Source of the DNA: Oscillospiraceae bacterium
GTDB lineage: Bacteria; Bacillota; Clostridia; Oscillospirales; SIG627
Reading direction: 5' to 3'
DNA length: 64,000 nucleotides
Assembly (NCBI GenBank): GCA_015065325.1
Contig: SVQO01000011.1
Span: 1 to 64,000 of the forward strand
The notes beneath the pieces are model-generated. The model searched no databases. It had not been told where the DNA came from and worked only from the letters and a program-made list of their open reading frames with translations. Positions 57,082 through 64,000 of this stretch are shown piece by piece (positions within the stretch are counted from its first letter, which is position 1; each line of letters starts with the position of its first letter). A program made the position numbers and the translations under genes.

Positions 57082-58440
57082 ATGTTTTTCAAAAAAATGC
57101 TTTACGATAAAGGATTTTGGCGTATGGTTTTCACCCTAGCCATACCTATTGCATTGCAAAATTTGCTTTCCAGCTCCCTTGCCATCGTAGATAATCTTAT
57201 GGTAGGAAAGCTGGGAGATATTTCCGTTGCTTCGGTTGGTGTTTCTGCTCAGATCGCGCAGCTGGTCAACATTTTTCTGTTCGGCATTACCTCGGGGGGA
57301 ACGATTTTTGCCGCACAATACTGGGGAAAAAAGGATATGGACGGTATTCGTCGTACCTATGGACTGGTGATGTTGAGCTGTGTTATCGTTTCCGTGACCG
57401 CCGCCATTTTGATCGCATCGTTTCCAAAGGTAGTTCTTGGCTTTTATACGAACTCACAGCCAATCATTACCCAAGGAGCAAAATATCTGCGAATTGCCGC
57501 TTTTTCCTATATCGGAATTGCCGTCAACTTGGGTTTTTGCACCATTCTCCGTTCTACCGAAAAGGTTCGACTTCCCGTCATCTCCAATCTGATCTCCGTG
57601 CTCATCAACATATTCTTTAATGCAGCACTGATCTTCGGATTGTTTGGGTTTCCGAAAATGGGCATACAGGGTGCGGCGATCGCAACGGTGATCGCTTCGC
57701 TGGTAAATCCGTTCTTTATTTTTCTCGTCGCTTTTTGCAAAAAATACATTTTGCGCTGCTCCCTTCGGAAGATGTTTTCCTTTCCAACGGGATTTACAAA
57801 AAAATTCTTTTCCGTTTCCCTCCCCGTTTTTTTCAACGAGGCTATGTGGGCGCTGGGCGTTGCCGGTGTCAATATGGTTTACGGCAGAATGGGAGAAAGC
57901 AATATTGCCGCTCTGACCATTACCAGAACGGTAGAAAATATCGCTTTCGTTCTGATCATTGGTCTTTGTAATGCTTGCAGCGTTATGATCGGAAAACAAA
58001 TTGGGAAAAACGAATACAAAACCGCGCATATCTACGCCAAGCGCTTCACCTTCCTGGTTCCCGCAATTTGCCTTTTGATCGGCGGTACGCTCATCTGCTT
58101 TCGTTCTTCGATCCTCACACTGTTTGATCTTTCGACGGAAGCGATCAAGGCGGCAACTCGGCTTCTTTTGATTTTCGGTCTGGAAATGCCCCTGAGAAAT
58201 ATTCCCTATATTTCCATCGTTGGAATCTTCCGAGCGGGAGGCGACACGCGAAAGGGTATGCTTTTTGACGTGTCTTGTCTTTGGTGTCTGGCTCTCCCCG
58301 TGGCAATCATACTCGGAATCGTCTGCAAACTGGACTTTTTACTGGTTTATCCCATCGTGCTTTTGTCCGAGGATATACCAAAAGCAATCCTTTGCGTACG
58401 ACACACGCTTTCGGGAAAATGGATGCACTCCGTAACGTAA
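57082..58440 (+). CDS. MATE-family multidrug/metabolite efflux transporter
   Basis: A 452-residue transporter with about 12 helices, beginning LYDKGFWRMVFTLAIPIALQ and continuing SSSLAIVDNLMVGKLGD, the MATE signature. The two halves are homologous: a repeat starts near SVSLPVFFNEAMWALGVAG. MATE proteins use Na+ or H+ gradients to expel compounds. The gene is 45 bases behind atpC, separated only by the stem-loop, so it is probably co-transcribed with the ATP synthase. A Na+-coupled transporter there would fit a Na+-cycling cell, but coupling ion and substrate are not visible. Confidence 0.92.
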   Translation: MFFKKMLYDKGFWRMVFTLAIPIALQNLLSSSLAIVDNLMVGKLGDISVASVGVSAQIAQLVNIFLFGITSGGTIFAAQYWGKKDMDGIRRTYGLVMLSCVIVSVTAAILIASFPKVVLGFYTNSQPIITQGAKYLRIAAFSYIGIAVNLGFCTILRSTEKVRLPVISNLISVLINIFFNAALIFGLFGFPKMGIQGAAIATVIASLVNPFFIFLVAFCKKYILRCSLRKMFSFPTGFTKKFFSVSLPVFFNEAMWALGVAGVNMVYGRMGESNIAALTITRTVENIAFVLIIGLCNACSVMIGKQIGKNEYKTAHIYAKRFTFLVPAICLLIGGTLICFRSSILTLFDLSTEAIKAATRLLLIFGLEMPLRNIPYISIVGIFRAGGDTRKGMLFDVSCLWCLALPVAIILGIVCKLDFLLVYPIVLLSEDIPKAILCVRHTLSGKWMHSVT

Positions 58441-58443
58441 GCA

Positions 58444-58477
58444 AGAAAAAAGGCTGTAACAAGTTACAGCCTTTTTG
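58444..58477. terminator. Bidirectional terminator between the MATE and SDR genes
   Basis: AAAAAAGGCTGTAAC and GTTACAGCCTTTTT form a strong stem with a two-base gap. It lies between convergent stops and has T-runs both ways. Confidence 0.93.
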
Positions 58478-58489
58478 TTTGTATTCGGT

Positions 58490-59290
58490 TTAAGGTCTGA
58501 GACCGAGACCGCCCTCAAGAGTCAGGGTCTCTCCGGTCATAAATTTAAAGTCGGGATGCGCAAGCTGTACGCAAACTCTGCCGATATCTTCCTCGGGTCT
58601 GCCGAAATAGCCGCAGGGAGGGGTATGAACGTTCTTGTCGAACGCTTCGGGATATGCATTCTTAAAATTCTCCAGCTGAGAGGTCCAAGCAAGAGGACAA
58701 ACTACGTTTACGTTAATGCCGTCTTTCGCCCATTCATTCGCGGCAACGCGGCTCAAGCCACGGATACCCTCCTTTGCGGCAGCGTAAGCACACTGACCGT
58801 AATTACCAAAAAGACCGGCACCGCTGGCAAAATTAATAACACTTCCCTTTGCCTTTGCGAGATAGGGGTAAGCTGCCTGCATATAGTGGAAGGTAGCGTA
58901 AAGGCCGGAATAGAGAGCCAGATCGAACTGCTCAAGCGTATGATCGGCAAGCGTTACACCGGAAGCAGATGCCTGTGCATTGTTGATCAAAACATCAATT
59001 CCGCCGAACTCCTCAACGGTCTTGGCAATGACAGCTTCAGCGATCGCCTTATTGTCGCTACCCGCGGAAATATCTCCCTGGAGAGGAAGAACGCGAATGC
59101 CGTAAAGACGCTCCAATTCCTCTTTTGCCGCCTCAAGCTTTTGTACGTTTCTGCCCGTAATAACGATATTCGCACCTTCTTTTGCATAGGCGGTTGCAAT
59201 ACCGTAACCGATGGAGCCTGCACTTCCGTCCTGAAGGGTTGCACGTCCACCACCCGTGATCAAAACTGTTTTACCGGTAAAATATCCCAT
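58490..59290 (-). CDS. Short-chain dehydrogenase/reductase
   Basis: A 266-residue classical SDR. The cofactor motif is expanded: TVLITGGGRATLQDGSAGSI then GYGIA, i.e. an insert of about ten residues between the TGGG and GSIGYG parts. INNAQAS, NFASGAG (catalytic Ser) and YAAAK (Tyr, Lys) follow. The C-terminus FMTGETLTLEGGLGLRP is normal. Such inserts are seen in a sub-branch of bacterial SDRs. The substrate is unknown. It has its own promoter and shares the terminator with the MATE gene. Confidence 0.9.
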   Translation of the reverse strand: MGYFTGKTVLITGGGRATLQDGSAGSIGYGIATAYAKEGANIVITGRNVQKLEAAKEELERLYGIRVLPLQGDISAGSDNKAIAEAVIAKTVEEFGGIDVLINNAQASASGVTLADHTLEQFDLALYSGLYATFHYMQAAYPYLAKAKGSVINFASGAGLFGNYGQCAYAAAKEGIRGLSRVAANEWAKDGINVNVVCPLAWTSQLENFKNAYPEAFDKNVHTPPCGYFGRPEEDIGRVCVQLAHPDFKFMTGETLTLEGGLGLRP

Positions 59291-59323
59291 ATCAATCTCC
59301 TATTTTTGTTTATTGATGTGTAC

Positions 59324-59351
59324 ATTATATCATAAATACAGAATTTTACAA
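59324..59351 (-). promoter_or_regulatory. Promoter of the SDR gene
   Basis: TTGTAA, 16 bases, TATAAT on the minus strand, about 34 bases before the start codon; TAGGAG is the ribosome site. Confidence 0.72.
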
Positions 59352-59369
59352 TAGCTTTTAAAAAAAAAG

Positions 59370-59408
59370 CGCATAAAGGGGTTGTATCCTTGCGGATACA
59401 ACCCCTTT
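59370..59408 (-). terminator. Terminator of the ceramidase-like operon
   Basis: AAAGGGGTTGTATCC and GGATACAACCCCTTT form a 15-bp stem with loop TTGC. On the minus strand TATGCGC and eight T follow. It ends the three-gene operon. Confidence 0.88.
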
Positions 59409-59423
59409 TGCAATGCGATTCTT

Positions 59424-60743
59424 TTATTCCATTCTGTCTATGATGCGAAGTGCTGCATCGGTTAGAGACTCGGAGCAATCCGGACCAAAGCGCGTATAGT
59501 CTCTTTCGTAGCCTGCACCTGCAAAAGCACGACGGGTCGGGAAATACCCTTCACTGCCGTTGGTGCGGCAGGAGCAGACGGTCATTTCCATCTTGCTTCC
59601 CTTTTTGATATCCATACCGGTTTCACAGAAGGGCTCACCGGGAAATCCGATAAAGCATACGGAGCCTACCTGAAGGCCGAAAATCGTTACTTCAAAACCA
59701 CCCTCGTGCTTCATGTTGTTCAAAATTCGATGTGCCTTTTTCAGAGACATTTTGTGAGCACGAAGCTCATCAGGCAGATCCTTTTCCGTCAGAACCTTGC
59801 AATCGACGATCTGCTGAGCAATAGGCTCCTCCCAAGGCTCGTGAGGGTTTTTACCAAAGGCGGCAACCTCGGAATAACCCGCTACCTTACCTGCGGGGAC
59901 CTCTACCGCATCGTCGTAGATCTTCAGTGCTTCCCCTGCCACCTTGCGCGCCATACGCTTGGCAAATTCCAAGGAGGTACAGGTGGGTTTTGCCTTGAAG
60001 CGGTTGCAGTGATTGGAGTCACCGCCAAAACCGTTGACCATTACGACCTCAGCATTTCCATCCAGTGCACCCTTCATTACCTCTACGGTATAGCCCGGCC
60101 AGTCGGGGGTATAATAGCGGCCGTTGACTACGTCGGGGTGAGTGCTGAAATTGATCAAAACGATCTCCTTACCGCCCTCTCTCTCGAAGCGAATTAACTG
60201 CAAAGCAGGATCCTGAATGCCGTCGTACTCCTTGATATCGGGATTGAGATATCCCGCATTGGTCTTCAAAGAACCGTCCTTCATCTTAAAGCGGCGGATA
60301 AAGCCCACGTCGTGCAACTCACCGCGAGCAATCTTTATGGTAGCGGGCTTTAAGTCCTCAAAAGCAAACTGAGCCGCGTCGGTAAACAGGCTGATCACTC
60401 TGCCGTGATAGGAGCCCCAGGTTTTATCTGCGGGATTTCCGCCGAGATACATCGCGGTATGGCAATGGGTACAAGCGATGTAAACGGCATCGGGATCCAG
60501 ACCGCAACGCTCTGCTACGGCATTTTGGATCACGCGGGAACCCGAAGTGGTGATACCCAAAGCATCACAGTTAAACAGAATTCCCTTGTTTTCACCATCA
60601 GAAAAAGCAACGGCATAAACGTAAAGATCGTCAATAATTCCGACAGAGGGACGGGGTACGCTTCCGTGACCCGGAATGTGCATTCCCATCGGAGGATTGA
60701 TACACTCTCTGTAATAACCTACGTAAAGTTTTTTCTCGTCCAT
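59424..60743 (-). CDS. Neutral ceramidase-fold hydrolase, paralog 3
   Basis: A 439-residue protein related to the N-terminal domain of neutral/alkaline ceramidase. Zn ligand motifs are recognisable: ACTHCHTAMY, INFSTHPDVV, IGFPGEPFCET and the tyrosine region EGYFPTRRAF. The ceramidase nucleophile motif GDVSPN is replaced by GGDSNHCNR. There is no signal peptide, while known neutral ceramidases are secreted or on membranes. It is the last of three tandem copies, 10 bases behind the second. A cytosolic amidase or esterase on an unknown substrate is the safest reading. Confidence 0.85.
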   Translation of the reverse strand: MDEKKLYVGYYRECINPPMGMHIPGHGSVPRPSVGIIDDLYVYAVAFSDGENKGILFNCDALGITTSGSRVIQNAVAERCGLDPDAVYIACTHCHTAMYLGGNPADKTWGSYHGRVISLFTDAAQFAFEDLKPATIKIARGELHDVGFIRRFKMKDGSLKTNAGYLNPDIKEYDGIQDPALQLIRFEREGGKEIVLINFSTHPDVVNGRYYTPDWPGYTVEVMKGALDGNAEVVMVNGFGGDSNHCNRFKAKPTCTSLEFAKRMARKVAGEALKIYDDAVEVPAGKVAGYSEVAAFGKNPHEPWEEPIAQQIVDCKVLTEKDLPDELRAHKMSLKKAHRILNNMKHEGGFEVTIFGLQVGSVCFIGFPGEPFCETGMDIKKGSKMEMTVCSCRTNGSEGYFPTRRAFAGAGYERDYTRFGPDCSESLTDAALRIIDRME

Positions 60744-60753
60744 AATCCTCTCC

Positions 60754-62094
60754 TTACTCTTGTTCCTTCAAATGATTCAAAATTTCCACTGCGGTATCCG
60801 CCAGCTTTTCGGTGCAGTTCGGACCGTACGGAGTATATTCTCTTTCGTAACCCGCTCCCTCAAAGGCGCGACGCGTGGGAAAATACCCAAAGCTTCCGTT
60901 GGTACAACAGGAGCAAACGGTCATTTCCATACAGCTTCTTTCTTTGATGTTGATACCGGGCTCGGAGAAGGGCTCTCCGGGAATTCCGATAAAGGCAAGA
61001 CCGCCAACTCTGAGTCCAAAAACAGGAACAAGGAAATCTCCTTCGTGCTTCAGATTGCTCAAAACGCGACGCGCTTTTTTTATGGTAATCTTATACGCCT
61101 GAAGTTCCTCGGGAAGCTCTTTTTCGGTTTTTGCCTTAGATGCCACAATCTGCTCGCAAATCGGCACCTCCCACTCCTCGTAGTCGTTCTTTTCAAGAGA
61201 AGCGATCATAGAATACCCTGCTACCTTGCCCGGTGTAAGCGGGACGGCATCGTCGTAGATCTTCAAGGCTTCGCCGGCAACCTTACGAGCCATACGGTGA
61301 GCAAATTCCAACGTGGTACAGTTATGCTTGGGCTTGAAGCGATCACAGTGGTTTACGTCGCCGCAGAAGCCGTTGATCATAACGACCTCGGAATTCCCGC
61401 CGAGAGCGCCCTTCATCACGTCAACGGTGTAACCGGGCCAGTCGGGGGAATACTTGGTTCCCACCACTACGTCGGGATGGGTTCCAAAATTGATCAGAAC
61501 GATCTCCTTACCCCCCTCTCTTTCAAAGCGGATCAGCTGAATAGACTCATCCATCACGCCGTCCGGCTCCAGAATGTCGGGATGCTGGTAGCGAGGATTG
61601 GTCTTCATGGTACCGTCCTTCATTTTAAAGCGGCGGATGAAGCCGACACCCTGCAAGGTACTGCGGGAAGCCATCATCGTGGAAGGCTTAAGGTCTTCCA
61701 TGGCAAACCGCGCAAGATCGCAAAATACGTTGTCTAAATATTTGAAGAAGGATACGGAGGGCTCCGTCTCTCCGTCAATATAGGAGGAACCGCCGATGGT
61801 CATCGAAGTATGGCAATGGGTGCAGGCGATCATAACGTGATCCACGGGGATCCCGAGGCACTCTGCAATTTTTGGGCGCACACGCTTCGCACAAAGCGTG
61901 CCGATAAAAAGTGCGTCACATTCAAAAAATACTGCCTTATTCTCGCCGTCGGAAAAGGCAATGGCACGAGCGTGCACGTCGTCGATCACGCCGCTGGACA
62001 TACGGGGAACGAAGCCGTGTCCGGGAATGTGAATTCCCAAGGGAGGTGTAATTACGGTATCGGCGTAGCCTACAAAAAGCTTCTTTTCTTCCAT
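60754..62094 (-). CDS. Neutral ceramidase-fold hydrolase, paralog 2
   Basis: A 446-residue copy with the same order of motifs: HIPGHGFVPRMSSGVIDDVH, ACTHCHTSMTIGG, LINFGTHPDVVVG, INGFCGDVNHCDRF, IGIPGEPFSEPG and FGYFPTRRAFEGAGYE. Here the nucleophile region reads GDVNHC, so the serine of GDVSPN is an asparagine. Differences from the other copies cluster in the loop after THCHT and in the metal-proximal GGSSYIDGETEPS, which may tune the substrate. It lies 24 bases behind paralog 1 and 10 bases before paralog 3. Confidence 0.86.
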   Translation of the reverse strand: MEEKKLFVGYADTVITPPLGIHIPGHGFVPRMSSGVIDDVHARAIAFSDGENKAVFFECDALFIGTLCAKRVRPKIAECLGIPVDHVMIACTHCHTSMTIGGSSYIDGETEPSVSFFKYLDNVFCDLARFAMEDLKPSTMMASRSTLQGVGFIRRFKMKDGTMKTNPRYQHPDILEPDGVMDESIQLIRFEREGGKEIVLINFGTHPDVVVGTKYSPDWPGYTVDVMKGALGGNSEVVMINGFCGDVNHCDRFKPKHNCTTLEFAHRMARKVAGEALKIYDDAVPLTPGKVAGYSMIASLEKNDYEEWEVPICEQIVASKAKTEKELPEELQAYKITIKKARRVLSNLKHEGDFLVPVFGLRVGGLAFIGIPGEPFSEPGINIKERSCMEMTVCSCCTNGSFGYFPTRRAFEGAGYEREYTPYGPNCTEKLADTAVEILNHLKEQE

Positions 62095-62118
62095 TTTATT
62101 CTCTCCTTTGAATCAAGC

Positions 62119-63444
62119 CTATTTATTCATTTCATTGAGGATCTCGATGGCGGCATCGGTAAGCTGCTCGGAGCAGTTCGGACCGAGGGAGGTGTATTCT
62201 CTCTCGTAGCCTGCACCTTCGTAGGCTCGGCGGGTGGGAAAATACCCGTAGCTTCCGTTTGTACGGCAACAGCACAGCGTCATTTCCTTACAGCTTCTTT
62301 CCTTCACGATCATACCCGTTTCGGAGAAGGGCTCTCCGGGGAACCCTACGAAGGCAAGGCTACCCACCTGCAAGGCATAAACGGGAATCAGATAATCGCC
62401 GTCCTGCTTCAAATTCTTTAAAATCCTCTGTGCTTTTTTTATCGTGATCTTATACGCGCGAAGCTCGTCGGGAAGTTCCTTTTCCGTTTTGGCTTTCGTC
62501 GCTACGATTTTTTCTGCAATAGGTACTTCCCAATCCTCGTGAGGATTCTTTTCCACGGAGGCAATCTTGAAAAGACCCGCAACCCTTCCGACAGGAAGCT
62601 CGGTCGCGTCGTCATAGACCTTCAAAGCTTCACCTGCGATCCTTCTTGCCATTCCCTTTGCAAAATCCAAAGTAGGAATAGTAGGCTTCGGCTTGAAGCG
62701 GTTACAGTGGTTGGAGTCACCGCCAAAGCCGTTGAGCATCACTACCTCAGAGTTGCCGCCCAAGGCGCCCTTCAGGAACCGTACCACGTAACCGGGCCAG
62801 TCGGGAGAATACAACGTTCCGCTCACTACGTCCGGATGGGTACCGAAGTTGACCAAAACGATCTCCTTCCCCCCTTCTCTCTCAAAGCGAACCAGCTGGA
62901 GGGATTCATCTTGAACGCCGTCGGGACGGACGATATCGGGACGCATATAGCCGGGATTGGTCTTATAAGTACCGTCTGCAAGAAGGTAGCGGCGAATAAA
63001 GCCAACGCCCTCCACCTTGCCGCGCGCCCCCTTCATAACGGCCGGCTTCAGATCCTCCATGGCAAACTGAGCCAGATCGCAAAGAATGCTTTCCTGTCTG
63101 CCATAGTACGAGCCGTAAGGCTCCTCGGAAGAAAGGTCTCCGCCCATCCAGGCTGCAGTATGGCAATGGGTGGTAGCGATCATTACGTGCTCTGCAGGAA
63201 TTCCCACGCGCTTGCCGATCTTTTCCCGAATGGCATCCGCTCTCACGTTGCGAATTCCCAAAACGTCACAATTAAAGAGAATCGCCTTGTTCTCTCCGTC
63301 CGAAAAGGCAACGGCATAGGCGTAAATATCGTCGATGATACCGGTGGAAAGACGTGGAACAAAGCCGTGACCGGGCACGTTGCTCCCCAAGGGAGGGGTG
63401 ATTTTTTGCGCGGCGTAGCCAACGTACAATTTCTTTTCTTCCAT
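62119..63444 (-). CDS. Neutral ceramidase-fold hydrolase, paralog 1
   Basis: A 441-residue protein and the promoter-proximal copy. Metal ligands: TTHCHTAAWM (H93, H95), VNFGTHPDVVSG (H203), PGEPFSETG (Glu) and YGYFPTRRAYEGAGYE (Tyr). The active-site loop NGFGGDSNHCNRF (G242, D243, N245) lacks the canonical serine after GDV. The start has GGAGG upstream. All three copies begin EEKKL(Y/F)VGY or DEKKLYVGY without any export signal. Confidence 0.86.
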   Translation of the reverse strand: MEEKKLYVGYAAQKITPPLGSNVPGHGFVPRLSTGIIDDIYAYAVAFSDGENKAILFNCDVLGIRNVRADAIREKIGKRVGIPAEHVMIATTHCHTAAWMGGDLSSEEPYGSYYGRQESILCDLAQFAMEDLKPAVMKGARGKVEGVGFIRRYLLADGTYKTNPGYMRPDIVRPDGVQDESLQLVRFEREGGKEIVLVNFGTHPDVVSGTLYSPDWPGYVVRFLKGALGGNSEVVMLNGFGGDSNHCNRFKPKPTIPTLDFAKGMARRIAGEALKVYDDATELPVGRVAGLFKIASVEKNPHEDWEVPIAEKIVATKAKTEKELPDELRAYKITIKKAQRILKNLKQDGDYLIPVYALQVGSLAFVGFPGEPFSETGMIVKERSCKEMTLCCCRTNGSYGYFPTRRAYEGAGYEREYTSLGPNCSEQLTDAAIEILNEMNK

Positions 63445-63473
63445 AAAACCTCCAAGATAGATATTCCTTTTTA

Positions 63474-63502
63474 ATTGTAGCGTTTCTGACTCTCTTTGTC
63501 AA
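63474..63502 (-). promoter_or_regulatory. Promoter of the ceramidase-like operon
   Basis: TTGACA, 17 bases, TACAAT on the minus strand, 30 bases before the first start codon. It lies directly behind the YgjV-like gene. Confidence 0.85.
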
Positions 63503-63506
63503 TTTA

Positions 63507-64000
63507 TTACGATACTTTTTCGCTCTTTTTTTCGCGGTAGCGAAGCATTGCAATCAAAATGGAGCCCATCGTCAAAAGGTCTCCGAGTGCCGAGCCGTAG
63601 GCACGGCTCATAAAGTTATACACAAACCAAAAGGGTGAGCCCGCCAAAGAAAGGCGGCGGATGATCTTTTCGCTGCTGAGCCAAAACGCTCCCGTATGAA
63701 GCAAAACGCCCGCCAAGGAAAAAAGATCCAGCCAGCTCTGATTGATACAGGCAATGGCAATACCTGCGCTGACGATCAAAGCGTTAATGGCAATAATAAC
63801 GACAACCAAATGCTTTTTCAGAAAAGGGGTATGCTTCTTCCCCGCAACCACGGACGCCGCGGCTCCGAGAATATCAAGCACCGCTCCCGAGAATGCTCCC
63901 AACAGCACGTACTGCAAGATGTAAAGACATCTGGAAATTACGTTAAAAAGTATGATATTGGTTCGTTTTTTCTGCTGATAGCTGAGCAAAAACATTGCTA
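63507..64000 (-). CDS. YgjV-like integral membrane protein, probably cut by the window edge
   Basis: About 164 residues are visible with 4-5 membrane helices. The sequence LSYQQKKRTNIILFNVISRC and YILQYVLLGAFSGAVLDILG match the inner-membrane protein YgjV family, whose N-terminus usually has another helix before LSYQQKKR. The frame is still open at the right edge, so the ATG at 63995 is likely internal and the gene begins outside the window. Function is unknown. Its stop codon lies just before the promoter of the ceramidase-like operon, and no terminator is seen between. Confidence 0.8.
   Translation of the reverse strand, partial: AMFLLSYQQKKRTNIILFNVISRCLYILQYVLLGAFSGAVLDILGAAASVVAGKKHTPFLKKHLVVVIIAINALIVSAGIAIACINQSWLDLFSLAGVLLHTGAFWLSSEKIIRRLSLAGSPFWFVYNFMSRAYGSALGDLLTMGSILIAMLRYREKKSEKVS

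Noticed and set aside
60760-61737. 325-codon plus-strand frame (and similar ones at 62539-63474)
   Set aside because: Both are antisense shadows of the ceramidase-like paralogs; they recur because the paralogs share sequence, not because they are genes.

Overview
The window looks like part of the chromosome of an uncultured low- to mid-GC Gram-positive anaerobe of the class Clostridia. The signs are AGGAGG-type ribosome sites, frequent GTG and TTG starts, sigma-A promoters of the TTGACA-N17-TATAAT type, CCA-encoding tRNAs, an atpIBEFHAGDC operon and teichoic-acid-like polysaccharide genes. Genus and species cannot be read from the sequence. Gene density is high, and no stretch longer than about 300 bases lacks a gene. 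I saw no CRISPR array, transposase, prophage or rRNA.

Layout. (1) 1-2750: the 3' part of metK, then trmO, three tRNA genes (Phe, Gly, Asp) and a lone LysR regulator. (2) 2757-6714: a four-gene minus-strand operon of hydrolases (SASA-type esterase, SGNH esterase, beta-lactamase-fold hydrolase, 2H phosphoesterase). A divergent GH28-like beta-helix enzyme follows at 6907. (3) 8388-18703: polysaccharide locus A, a minus-strand operon of TagA, a glycosyltransferase, the Wzm/Wzt ABC exporter, Glf, two glycosyltransferases, WecB, a phosphoglycosyl transferase and a PHP protein. (4) 18882-38029: polysaccharide locus B, also minus strand. It holds two phosphoglycosyl transferases, the FnlA/B/C route to UDP-L-FucNAc, a Wzx flippase, a Wzy polymerase, five GT4 enzymes, two TupA-like ATP-grasp proteins, a cytosolic Asp-box protein and a nucleotidyltransferase-fold protein. 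(5) 38184-45473: a sugar-acid salvage region with a galacturonokinase-like GHMP kinase, a sugar-1-phosphate nucleotidyltransferase and UDP-glucuronate 4-epimerase in one operon. A GH2 beta-galactosidase is divergent from it and a second GH28 lies beyond. (6) 45475-50246: a GHL10-amidase fusion with a small membrane protein, and an MFS transporter. (7) 50419-58440: the complete F1Fo ATP synthase operon followed by a MATE transporter. (8) 58490-64000: an SDR oxidoreductase, three tandem neutral-ceramidase-fold paralogs and a YgjV-like membrane protein.

How they fit together. Locus A resembles ABC-exported, teichoic-acid- or galactan-like polymer synthesis: WecB makes UDP-ManNAc, TagA uses it, Glf makes UDP-galactofuranose and Wzm/Wzt export the chain. 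Locus B resembles Wzx/Wzy synthesis of an L-FucNAc-containing polymer. The hydrolases, GH28 enzymes, beta-galactosidase and the kinase/nucleotidyltransferase/epimerase operon suggest use of acetylated, galacturonate- and galactose-containing plant oligosaccharides, such as pectin, inside the cell. None of these enzymes carries a signal peptide. The ATP synthase c subunit carries a second carboxylate in helix 1, which suggests Na+ coupling.

There is no single unmistakably new system. The most promising leads are the tandem ceramidase-fold paralogs that keep the metal ligands but lack the canonical serine nucleophile, the galacturonokinase-like operon, the c- and epsilon-subunit peculiarities, the GHL10-amidase fusion, and the fnlA leader region with competing stems and a small ORF.
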